DNA of 64,000 nt. Source: Pelecanus crispus. Taxonomy: Eukaryota; Chordata; Aves; Pelecaniformes; Pelecanidae. The stretch is taken from positions 31,869,228 through 31,933,227 of the forward strand of contig NC_134676.1 of NCBI RefSeq assembly GCF_030463565.1. The letters run 5' to 3'. How positions within the stretch are numbered: position 1 is the stretch's first letter; the number at the start of each line of letters is the position of its first letter. Shown one piece after another: positions 34,001-45,865 of the stretch. Under the pieces are notes generated by a model. It made no database searches. It was not told the DNA's origin and worked only from the letters and a program-made list of their open reading frames with translations. A program made the translations under genes and the position numbers.

Positions 34001-35368
34001 TATTCTTGCATAAAAGCATTGGAATTATTTTACTAGTTATTATTATGTTTATGCTTATTATACTACAATTTCAGCAAAATAAATTATAGAAACAAAACAA
34101 TGCTATGTAAATAATAAGAAATTAATTAGCACAGGCAAAAACAACTAAGCTTTTCTTGCTGTTATTGTAGTCTTTTGTTGTGCAGGCTTAGATTTGAACT
34201 ATTAAAAAATATAAAATAGAACAAAATAGACATTAATATACATCAATACACATCTTGTAGTAATAAATTACAACAATGCCAAGTAACTGATTTTATTAAA
34301 TGTGCATATATTCAGTGAGTCTGTCCTCTCACCAAGAAAACAACAAAGGAAAAAGTCATACCAGTTTGCCTGCAGTGAGGGAGCCGAGGGAAAATATTTT
34401 TCTGTCTTCTAATCTTCTTGTTTCTTTAGTTTTCCTTGGCAAATTCCCTATCAGCTTTCACTGCTGCCTCGTTAGGGACCACACTGCCTTTCTGCAGCCT
34501 ATTAGATGCATGAAAGGGGCAAATGTGAAAAAGGCATGGAGATCTTGACATATGCAATGGTAGAAGACCAGGTGAACCCACAGACTAAAGAAACAGAAGG
34601 GCTGCCAACTTACAGGCACCATACTGATAGCTGTACACAGCCATAACTCTGAAATTGACTTGTCAGTCTGCAGCAGACATGCCAAACTCATAAAACATTT
34701 ACTGATAAGGTAGTATGCAGACAACCCAGCTAAGGACTTTTCATAATGCCAGCACTATTGCTATTATCCAGAAGGCATCTTCAAACAAATATTTTTTATT
34801 TAATTACACACAACAGCTTCACAAGAAAAATAGTGACCCTGGCATATTTTTAGATTTCAGATTTGCTACACTGGGCCATCCAAAGCATTTCCTCATTGCA
34901 CTAGCAGAAAATATTAAACTTCAAAGAAGAGAAAAGTCATGCTGTACATGTAAATGCCATGCCATTTGTCAAGACCTTTTTATATGTAAGTGATGACCTG
35001 GCAGAGTTGAAGAAGGCTGCGGTTTTTTTAATTAGTTTATAGGGGAATTTCTGCAGGGTTATAATGAGCGAGTCTAGAAAAGATCTCTTCACAAGTCTTC
35101 TAGCACTGTTAAGTCTATGCCATGATGATTCCCCTCCTGATCCAGATGCGATTTCCCCAAGAAAATTAGGACCGTGTATTCCAACTTGACTTGTAATGAT
35201 TATCATCCCTAGATTATCTTCCTTAACAGCTATAAGTTATGGCAAGCATTTGTAGGAACTTGCAATTTTCTTCTGACTCCAGAGTTTATCATGTCCCACC
35301 AGAGAAGATCCCATTGTCTGTCTTTCTTTGTTCACTTACTGACACCCAAAATGTTTATCTCACTTTCT

Positions 35369-35404
35369 ACATGTATTGAGGGAATAACATGTATTGAAGG
35401 AATA
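35369..35404. repeat. 18-bp tandem duplication, one mismatch
   Basis: ACATGTATTGAGGGAATA at 35369-35386 and ACATGTATTGAAGGAATA at 35387-35404. Confidence 0.92.
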
Positions 35405-36974
35405 GTCTGTCTTGTAGGCAGACATGGGGGAAAAAAGGGTTCGATATAATTGATCAAGATGCCATGGACTAATCTTCCTGTGTCTTGGATGGTACATGCA
35501 GACTGTGCACTTCTCCCAGGTCCAGGCTATCCTTCTGGTTGTTTGACTCACAGGAATGCACTGGTTTGCCTCAACTCCTTCTGTGTTATGTTCAGGCCCT
35601 TCTCTAATAGAATTCAGAAAAACTGCAATGACAAACTTCCAGCATCACTCTCATAGCTAAAGTGACATATAATAGTAATTGGAAAAACACTTTCAAGAAT
35701 GAACTGCAAACCTCCTTGCCAAAAAATGGCCTCTACTGGATATTTAATGTTTTATTTTTCAAACTGAAAAAAGCCTAGGCAAACAAAAAAACCAAAAAAC
35801 CCCCCCAAAAAAGGAAAATTATGAGTCTCTACTCCATTCAGTAGAAGTTTCATTAAAAGAAGAATTCTTGCAAATTGCCCAGTTAGGATAATTTCAGTAG
35901 TAATATTGGCATATGGATCTTCAGAATTTAACTGATTCTTTTAATCGAGCATATTCAATATTTCTCTCAGCACGTATACTCTGAAATCCCCTGTTCTGAG
36001 ATTTTCTGCCTTGCTCTGTCTAGGTTGAATTCTTTGTTGTTTCTTGCAACTTGTCATCACTTCTGGTGCCACTGGATCTGAAAACTAAGTGACCAACCCA
36101 CCACTGAAAGTCATTTTACTGAACAAACATCTCCCCATATGTATCAGAATTTCCTCCTTACTTCTTGTAAAGGTGACATAACAAGCCAGTAGAAAGGATT
36201 ATCAGACCCAAATTATCCATATATTCATTCACAACAAAGTAAGAAATTGCTAGATGGTTATTTTCAACATACAGCCTCTTCCAAACAAACTTATACACAT
36301 GATTCATTGGCCTGTCCTTGGGATGGTGTCACAGTAGAGCTGATAATCTCTATTTCAAGATCCTACTGTTGACCTTTACATTCACAAAGTTTGAGATGAG
36401 GCAATTCAGTGCTACAACAGGTTCTATCCCTGACATTACATTTTGGTTTGCAATGCAGAATGTACTTTTATTTTCAAGAAAACAGGTGGTCTCAATCTGA
36501 AAATAACTGCCTTTGAAGTTTTTCAGGATTTCCTCAGACTGATGCAACTGGAATACCTCACAGACACATTAGATGAAAAGGAGTTTCCCAATATTAGCTG
36601 ATCTTGTGAGGACTATACAATAACATGATTCTTGTGATGTGACTCCTGCTTTGACAAAGAACCTGTTTTACCTTCCTACTGGTTGATTCCAAGAGAATAT
36701 GAGAGACTACTGCCATGGTTATATCTTTATGTGGTCACCAGATCCAGAGAACCTGGAGAGCTGGAGACACCTCTGCGAAAATTCCGAAGCAAACCTACAA
36801 GTGAATCTGTTAGCTTGAAAGATAATATTCTGCTACACACTTGGTCACAGGTCCTCCTCTGTCCTTTAGCAGGTGAAAGAGGACAAAAGTAGGGGTACAT
36901 GCTGGCACAGAGTTCTCCTCACAGTTTGGGCCAGGGCAGGGAGAGGGGGGCAGAGATCAATGTTCACTGCAGCA

Positions 36975-37000
36975 TACACACACACACAGATAGATATATA
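36975..37000. repeat. CA / GATA microsatellite
   Basis: A short run of CA dinucleotides followed by GATAGATATATA. Confidence 0.8.
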
Positions 37001-40000
37001 AAATTTATATACGCATAAAGAAAAATCTGCAAAGAACTTCTTAAATACTTTTTGCTGCTGTCATGGGAAGCAGCTACCTTCTGCAGGCTCCTGAACTAGC
37101 CATGCTGACACTGAGCAGCAGTGCAGGGTCACTTTCACGCAGTTCTTTTGCTAGCACAGGACAAAAGAAGCTGCTCACTTGTTAAAATACTTTTGTATTT
37201 CAGTCAGTTGAAAACCTTACCATGCAAATTTGCTGTACTGTAGCTAAGTCCTGATGCATGGAGAGACTTTATGTCCTCTTGGATGATGAAAAGTTTCCAC
37301 TGCTACTTTTCAGAAGTGTTTTGCCTCTCTAAAGGCTATTTTCAGAAAGATTTGTTTGTTCTCACAGGATATTTCTGTCAGAACTGTGAAAATATGCTTA
37401 ACCTGCCATGGACAAACTTAATTATAAAGCTTGCTAAAAGCACAGGTTGAATTCCTACTTGCTGCTGGTGACTACAAGTTTCTGTCTGGCTGGAAAAGTC
37501 AGCTGCTTCAAGCCCAGCAGCATTTCCATGACAACATCGCATTAAAAACCCCTCGTATTTCAACACTTAAAAAAATAAAAAGGTAATTTCTTATGTTTTT
37601 CTTTTTACTGCCTACTTTGTAGTTTACTGATCTCTAGCTAAAGAATTTCTTAGAAGCTAATTACTAGGTAGACTAAAGCCCTAAGGCAAAGCCTTAAGAT
37701 TTCTCCTTTGGCTACTGTAACAAATAAACTAGAAACCCTTACCTCCTGTACAGCATTGTTCCCTTACCAGTGTTAGAGGGACCTCTGATGAGAAGCAAGC
37801 ATCATCATGCTCATTTCACAGGCCTAAGAACTGAAGCACTAGAAGGCATAAACAGGACTGAAATAGTTACAAGGTAGAAAAGAAGACACTAAGTCCCATG
37901 TGTCCTGTAAACTACTATTAACAATATCCCTTGCATGATATACTGAAACAATGACCATACCGCTGTACAACCTGCTTGCATAATTTGCACTAAAATATAG
38001 TCCCTTCTATACTAACAGCTGTGTGTAAGATTAACTTACCACACTGACTGAGCATTCACCTGGCTCCTCTGCACTGCACTGCATTCATTTCTCCTCCTTG
38101 TTCCTAGCAGGCTTTTTCTGCAGCTAATGCACCAAAACAGATGCTTGGCCGTTTAAGGCTTTCCTACAACCATGAAAATTTGGCCTATGACTTGCAGTGT
38201 GTCTGAACCGAAGTCCAATGGCTAAACTTCAAGTCTCAAAATAATACTGCCTCCAAACCATTGGAAATTTTCAAATATCAGCTATTTCCTTACAGCTACA
38301 GCTGATGGTGTTCGTTTCATTGCAGTTCAGGAAGGGCTGTAATTCATCAGCCATCCCTTCATATAAGTTTGTGGAGACAAGCTAACACATGGTGGTCACC
38401 CTGCTCCTCCTGGGGCAATACGTCCTTTGCCAGCTTTCATCCCCCAGCTCTTGCAGAAGTTCTGTCTTTCTCAGGAGAATTTTCAAAGCATGGACAAAGG
38501 ATACACAGAATGAAAGCTGTAAAGGTCAGGTTCATCTTCCAACAGCAGTCCTTCATAGTTATGGGAGAGTGGATGGGAATGACCCCTCTTATGTTTCAGA
38601 AGTCTTTAGAGGAGGGCAGAGATCTTTTCTTAAGACAGAAAAGCTGCTCTGCTGCTGCTTGTCCACCTCCCTTCTTTCTGACACGTGTGATTCCCCGCCA
38701 CTTCCAGAGTCACAGTCATACCCTGGAGCCACATGATATGGAGCGAAAGTGTAATACTCTTCAATATCAGTCATCAGATAACACAGGGTCACAAAAATAG
38801 TTTAATGAGGAAATGTGAAAAGAAAAATCTGCTTCAGATCCCCCCTATATTTTTGTCCCACAAACAAATGAAAAGAAAAATGACCTCTTTGTTTTCCACT
38901 CATGTAGCCCTATTAGACAGGGAGGCTGTTTTTAATTCCTATGTGACCCTAACTGCCAGGTAACACTTTAAACTTTTGCACTGTTTTATTAATCCTTCTA
39001 GACATTGTTTTCCAGTCTTCCTGAAAAATGTAAGCAAGTATGACTCAATGGCACAGTTCCAATGCAACATCTTATACTCCACCTACACTTATCATAAATT
39101 TTGAAGATCCACAGTAAACGCATCAAGCATAGTATTGAGTATGCTGCAGAAGTTAATTGTCAGAACCTAAGTACACAATTTTTCCCAAATCTCCTAATTT
39201 TCTGTCAGTTGCAACAGGGCCATTACAAGTATATATTCTCCCAGCTGACAAAAGTAAATACATGCATTGAATTGCAACATGATTTTGCTAGTACAAGCTA
39301 GAATCCCAGTACTCCTGGATGAATTCAGTACCATTTTTCTTCTGCTGCTCTCCATTTTTTTCTCCAAATCCACCTTTGTGTTCTGATTTCCTGACCTCTG
39401 CCATTAGCCAGTACTTGTCTATCCCAACAGCAATGCAAGTTGCATATTTTCCTCCGTACTGCAGCCCAAACTGCCTGCCAGAAAATAATGTTATCATCCC
39501 TTTCGAAGACAAATAAAACCTGCAAAATAATTTCAGGAATTATGATTTCCTATCCTGCCCTCCAATTTCTTACACTGATAATACTGAATAAGTAAGGTAT
39601 TTGGGGCATAGAGGCCACTGCAAATGGCCTTCCCCAATTATTATTTAGAGATTGTTATTATTTTCATTATATAGGTTCTGAAAGTCCACTGAGACCCAGT
39701 TGTGGAGCAGGACTCTATTAGAAAAAGCAATACGTAAATACAGACTGAAGTGAAGTCCCTATCTCAAAGACTTTACAGTCTACAAAATAAGACTGTCAAG
39801 AATAACTACAATTGCCCAGATGTGTACAGAACAGGACTGCCAACCAAAAGTGTTAAAAAATAATGAGTCATCCCCTAGAAAATGGTGAGGCTGGCTTAAA
39901 TATCATGAGATTTAAAAAAATTATAAAAGATGAGTTCTGCTTGCTTTCAGAGCATTTACAGTGTGTCACCACTGTATTTTTTTACTTTTTATTCACACAC

Positions 40001-42014
40001 TTTTGGGCTAGAATCTTAGTTTACAACTGGATGTTAATATGCTAATGTGTTCAGGCAACTAAAAAAGCTGAGACTTAGATGCAGCCTGCTAATACTCCAA
40101 GTCTTGTGATAAAGCTCCTGGTGACAAATTGGCAATGCAATGATTGTTTAGCTTGGGCTAGAAAGGATGTCAAGGGCACCAAGCATTTTCAAGTTCTTGA
40201 AATAAACCAAAGGTCAGAACATGTACCTGTAACTCATTTTTGAGAGTTGCATAGCCAGTAATTCTGAATGCCTTTCTTCATGTCACCCTCCAGATCTTTG
40301 GGTATGTAAGTTAACCTATTTTCTTGAACTTGCTCAATGTTCTCCAAATTAGTGTTCACCCACTCATCCATTTCAATACGTTACCAAGATACTTGAGCTT
40401 TAAAATAATTTTGTCATTTGCTATCATTATCTTCTATCAAGAAAGTGTTCTGCTTCATTATGTCTTTATTAAAATAAGTCTCCAAATGGCATGTGGGTGA
40501 ACAGAGCCCTCCAATTCCCTTTATGCCATTTGTGAAGAGTCGTAAAGAGCAACTGTCTGCAAGAATCAATAATTTTGTAGTTAAATATGTATTAGAGTAG
40601 CTGCATGTATGACATATCACATAACGAGTCATTCTGCAGAATTGCTGGAGCAGCAGTAGAATATTATCCTATACTTTGCCCTTTGTTCACTGTCCCCATA
40701 TATTAATGCATACACACTTTGCACACTATGGAGGTAAAACAATGTTACTCCAACATGGCAAGGCAGTATCATCACCTTCACTTGGGGAACAATTTATTAT
40801 TCTACTAATAAAATTGTATTTGTTTAACATACTTTTACCTCTGTTTTTCAGGGTGGTAAGAGCTGATTGCCGGTACAGTGAGGATCCAGCCTTCTCACAT
40901 GGTCCTGGAGGTCAGATGTCAGTGCTACTGTGAAGTAACTCTTGCTCTGAGGTGGAGGTGCCTTGTACATTTCTGAGTCAGCATGTGGCAAGCTATTGCA
41001 GAAATCAAAAGGTCATCCTCCGCTTCAGACTGCAGATGTATTTATCTTCTCTATCTGATCCTATCTTTCTCACATCTGGACCTATCCATCAGTTGAGGAC
41101 AGCACCTTTATGGATTTCTATGAACATTTAAAAATTGGTTACTGAATACAAGTTTGCCCATGAAGAGATCATGGGAAAACTTCCCTTCCACACAAACCTC
41201 ATCCCTGCCATGCTGCTATTATCTGCCAGGCATTTTAAAATGCTTTGAAGAAACTCAGAAATTTTTAATCATCATGCAAAATGAATTAATTTATTTTTAC
41301 TACCAGAACCTCTTCTCACATGAGGCTAAAGAAGGGTACTGTCAGAAATATGTGTTGTTTGCACTCATCCTTGGTATTTTGTGTACCTAGGAAGGAAAAC
41401 TGTTTGTAGTCATGTTGGTCTAGCTCTTCTCATGGACGCCTAATTGGCTGAATAGTTAAGAAAAAGGAAGAACCATTTTTAAAACCATTACCACAATATG
41501 CATCTGGATTTACACATCTGCTGGCTCATGATCACTTCACAGCTATGCCATCCTACTTTCTAGGCAAATGAGAACTGCTGGACTTTGTAAAACATATCTG
41601 CCCTTGATGAATTCCAGAGTATGGCTTTCCTTCAGCCCTCTGTAAATAGTACATAGATGATGATTTAAATCTCAGTTTGTGAAAAACATTTTTATGCTAC
41701 CTTCCCACTCTGCTTGCTTACCTTCTTACAACATAAAAGGTCTGCAGCCAGGCAAAAATACAAGCATTGTATGAAATGTTTATACTACTTAAAACAAGAA
41801 AGAAAATATTCAAAGCATTTCTCACTGATAGAAATTCCTTTAATTATCACATGGGAACAGTCTCTTCCAGCTTTCATCAAAATCTGTGACAATATTCACA
41901 GTATTCCTAGTGAGAAGGAACACAACTTAGAAAAAAATATAAGTGATCTAGAACATAGTGTTCCAGTTCCAAGGTTTTAAAAGTGTAACAGGTGCACCAC
42001 TATCAAGGAATTCT

Positions 42015-42868
42015 AATACGTTTGGACAGGCTGGTCGGATGGGCCGAGGCCAACTGTATGAGGTTCAACACGGCCAAGTGCCGGGTCCTGCACTTGGGTC
42101 ACAACAACCCCATGCAACACTACAGCCTTGAGGAAGAGTGGCTGGAAAGTAGCCTGGCCGAAAAGGGCCTGGGGGTGTTGGTTGACAGCCGGCTGAACAT
42201 GAGCCAGCAGTGTGCCCAGGTGGCCAAGAAGGCCAACAGCACCCTGGCTTTTATCAGGAATAGTGTGGCCAGCAGGAGCAGGGAGGTGATTGTCCTCCTG
42301 TACTCAGCACTGGTGAGGCCGCACCTGGAATACCGTGTCCAGTTTTGGGCCCCTCAATACAAGAAGGACATTGAGGTGCTGGAGCGTGTTCAGAGAAGGG
42401 CAACAAAGCTGGTGAAGGGTCTGGAGCACAGGTCTTATGAGGAGCGGCTGAGGGAACTGGGGTTGTTTAGTGTGGAGAAGAGGGGGCTGAGGGGAGACCT
42501 TACTGCTTTATACAACTACCTGAAAGGAGGTTGTCTTGAGGTGGGTGTTGGTCTCTTCTCCCATGTAGTTAGTGATAGGACGAGAGGAAATGGGCTCAAG
42601 CTGCGCCAGGGGAGGTTTAGGTTGGATATTAGGAAAAATTTCTTCACGGAAAGCGTAGTCAAGCATTGGAACAGGCTGCCCAGAGAGGTGGTGGAGTCAG
42701 CATCCCTGGAAGTGTTCAAGAAACGGGTTAGACGTGGCACTTTGGGACATGGTTTAGTCTAGTCTACCCTTGATTGGTTTAGTGTGGACTTGGTAATGTT
42801 AGGTTAATGGTTGGACTGGATGATCTTAAAGGTCTTTTCCAACCTAAACAATTGTATGATTCTATGAT
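42015..42868 (+). mobile_element. 5'-truncated CR1 LINE, well preserved
   Basis: It starts inside ORF2 just after the RT motif C region and runs to the CR1 3' end (TCTTAAAGGTCTTTTCC, then ATTGTATGATTCTATGATT, ending about 42868). The 3' tail (GATTGGTTTAGTGTGGACTTGG...GTTAGGTTAATGG) is the type of the CR1-J/X-like group rather than that of the other copies here. 5' truncation is typical of target-primed reverse transcription. The left boundary is approximate. Confidence 0.92.
42018..42762 (+). pseudogene. CR1 RT C-terminal region, intact frame
   Basis: About 248 codons are open without a stop, covering [20 protein letters not shown], the [21 protein letters not shown] thumb block, [16 protein letters not shown] and the final [18 protein letters not shown]. 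The N-terminal RT core, including catalytic aspartates, is absent, so no enzyme activity is possible. The open frame marks a fairly recent insertion. Confidence 0.9.
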
Positions 42869-45286
42869 TTTCATCATTATTGTTTTATGTTAGTTGGATA
42901 CAGGTGAGTTCTTCTGATCCCACAGTGAAAAATGGCTGATAAAACACTAATGTTTAGTTGAGATAGAACAAAACCGGGTTTTGGTAGAAAAAAGATATTC
43001 AGCATTAAAGGGCTATAAACTAGCAAATAAAAATCCCATCTTCAGATGTCATCTTCCTCCTAGCTCTGATCCCATAGGCTCCAACAAAATTAAAAAATCC
43101 CATTGGTCTGGCACATGATTTCATTTAATTTAAAAAAAAAAAAAAAAGAAAGAAAGAAAAAAGAAACCCCTCCTCTCTATGTTGATTTTAGGCCAAATAC
43201 AGACCATTTTACCTACAAGGAATATATTTTGACCAATAACTCAACAATACTGAAAAAAGCTCAGTTGAGGAAATTACAAGGGAGAATGACTAATTCGACA
43301 CTCTAAAGTGTCTTTGGTGAGACAGTAGAAAAACCTATGCAAACAGAAGATAAAGCAGCTACTGGCAATCTTACTGGCAGTTATAAGTAGATAACAAGGA
43401 TCCCTCTGTGTATTCAGAACCAGCTACTGGAATAGAAATAGATATGCCTTTAAAATTAAGAGTGGGTTGGATTAGTTAAATAAACCAATATGGGATCTGG
43501 TAGCTTAAAACTAACCTTCATTGGATTAAACAGGATCTGTGTGTGCAAAGGCATTACTGCCATGAAACAAGTATCCCCCCCAAGTATCCCCCCCCCCATC
43601 AGCTCTGCCTTTGGGGACAGTCAGAGCATCTGTCAAAGAGGTCTTGTTTGTTTATTTTACGGGTCAGCTCAGGACCAGAATACTTTTTTGTTTGTTTATC
43701 CAGCTATATTACACAGTGTATATGGCAGTTAAACATTGCAGTCATATGTCAGGAGGCACAGGTTCCGGGCTATAAGGAAAAATCCTGCAATTTTGGGTGC
43801 TTAGTTGCAGTAAAGTATTCTTACACACATAAGACATTTCCTTGAGCCTCATTGGGCTCTTCCCTGAACTGCATCCAGAATCACACTTTTCATTTCTGTC
43901 TCTAATTTCAGCCTTCATATTTGTCTAGAAAGCTAAAGAGTGGAACCTAAGCAAGGCGACTTTGTTAATAGCCTAATTCTGTAATTCAGTGATAAAAGCA
44001 TTGTGCTTGATGGCTCATGCTTAGTTAACTCCATAAAGATTTTACTCTTCAATGTAGTGTATTCCAAAGACAAAAGAATTTCAGTAACTTTAATGATAAA
44101 AGAAGCTAGTGCAGCAACACAGTCCAGTGCCAAAGGATGACAACTGGAAATGTTCACAGTACTTAGAAATACTATGCTTTTTATTGGATTATTTTCTTAT
44201 TAAGATAAGATATATTAGACAGGAATTGATTACTCTGTGTTTGGAAATTTTGTATGTGTTCCCTGGCTTTATGGTGTTAAAAAACAGTTGCAAACTTCCC
44301 ATCTGGTGGACTGGCCTCAAATAAAAAAAGCAAACTTAATTATTCTACCTGCATTGTAGGTAGATTATTAGCACCTGTTTTTTGAAATCTTTGCTAAATA
44401 CTGTTGTTTTATCAAAGCATTTAAAAAAAGGCAATACCCACGATTTCAGCATTTCCCTGTGATGTGATTTCTTATCTATGGTCACCATAAACTATGAGGA
44501 AAAGGCAATTAATTAGTTTTCTATGGATCAAATCAACTGTCACCAAAACTTATACAAATGGTAATCATAGGCTGACCTAGGTAGAAAAAGTTGAAGGACT
44601 AAATAAGTAAAACTCTTGGTTTTTCCTCTCTTAACTACAATCTCTGAAGATATTTTTTAAGGAGTATGAAGAGGCAAGCTTCCACTTGCTATACTGTGCA
44701 CTACACCATGCTGTATATGTTCCTGTAGGACCTGTCTGCCTCTCCCAGCACTGAAACACGCAAATGCCTCAAAAAGTTGAAAATATTCCTAGCCTATGAA
44801 ATTACTTGTTATGTTCCTAAGTAATTCCCTTAAAGCATTGTTAAGACAGTTCTGCAGATTGGAAATGAATGTTGAGACACAGCGCTACATACATATCAGG
44901 TCACCATGTGGTAAAAACTTGTCAATATAATAGTTATTTCTGTATTCATGTATGATCCTAGGTCTACAACAAAGTAACCTGGATTAACTGAGCCTTCAAG
45001 AAAAAATCAAACATATAAATGCATGTCACTTTTTCCCTGGCCAATGTTCAGGTTTTCAAGACCAATTCCTCTGTATGTTTCATTAACATTCAAATAAATT
45101 TAAACACCCTCCCCCCCCATATTGTCATGCATGCAATCTCACCCATGATCTACTCTGAGAATTTTGTAACAGTGAGCAATATAACTAAAGAATGTATTCC
45201 TATGATCTGTACGCATGAAGTGTATTGACATTTTTTCACACATACATCCTATTTCGTTTCATAGTTATTCCAGGATATCTCGAAAT
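42869..45286. other. Unique noncoding DNA
   Basis: No gene. It includes a poly-A/GAAA microsatellite at 43132-43166 and C-runs near 43567-43597. Confidence 0.6.
43132..43166. repeat. Poly-A / GAAA microsatellite
   Basis: Sixteen A residues followed by GAAA units. Confidence 0.85.
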
Positions 45287-45291
45287 CACAC

Positions 45292-45860
45292 TGTCCTGGT
45301 TTTGGCTGGGATAGAGTTAATTTTCTTCCTAGTAGCTGGCATAGTGCTGTGTTTTGGATTTAGTAGGAGAAGAATGTTGATAACACGCTGATGGTTTAGT
45401 CGTTGCTGAGTACTGCTTATGCTAGTCAAGGGCTTTTCAGCTTCCCATGCTCTGCCAGGTGCACAAGAAACTGGGAGGGGGCACAGCCAGAATAGTTGAT
45501 CTAAACTGACCAAAGGGCTATTCCATACCATATGATGTCATGCTCAGTATAGAAACTGGGGGGGGTTGGCCGGGGAGCAGCGATTGCTGCTTGGGAACTG
45601 TCTGGGTATCAGTTGGCGGGTGGTGAGCAATTGCATTGTGCATCACTTGCTTTGTATATCATTATTATTATTATCATTATTATACTGTTACTATTAGCAT
45701 TACTATTTTACTTTATTTCAATTATTAAACTGTTCTTATCTCAGCCCAGGAGTGTTTCTCACTCTTACTCCTCTGATTCTCTCCCCCATCCCATCGGGGT
45801 AGGGGGAGTGAGCGAGCGGCTGCGTGGTGCTTAGTTGCTGGCTGGGGCTAAACCATGACA
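45292..45860 (+). mobile_element. Solo LTR, plus orientation
   Basis: The 569-bp LTR of the same family begins TGTCCTGGTTTTGGCTGG and ends GGCTAAACCATGACA. Flanks are CACAC (45287-45291) and TACAC (45861-45865), a 5-bp target duplication with one substitution. ATTAAA is present at about 45723-45728 and a TTA-rich tract precedes it. It sits about 3.2 kb upstream of the SLC1A1 start codon in the same orientation, so it could supply a polyadenylation site or a weak promoter. Confidence 0.92.
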
Positions 45861-45865
45861 TACAC

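Larger units (their letters stand above)
27344..42010. other. Long AT-rich noncoding stretch with no recognised element
   Basis: Nearly 15 kb without a supported exon or recognisable transposon. The many short open frames are scattered on both strands and lack splice context. Minor features: the second copy of a 27-mer (27779-27805), a 17-bp tandem duplication (31034-31067), an imperfect 18-bp duplication (35369-35404) and a CA/GATA microsatellite (36975-37000). The lack of visible repeats over such a span is compatible with constrained regulatory DNA upstream of SLC1A1, but conservation cannot be judged here. Confidence 0.55.

Noticed and set aside
35430..35460. GGTTCGA motif considered as a tRNA B box
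   Set aside because: No cloverleaf, A box or acceptor stem pairing in the surrounding 80 bases.
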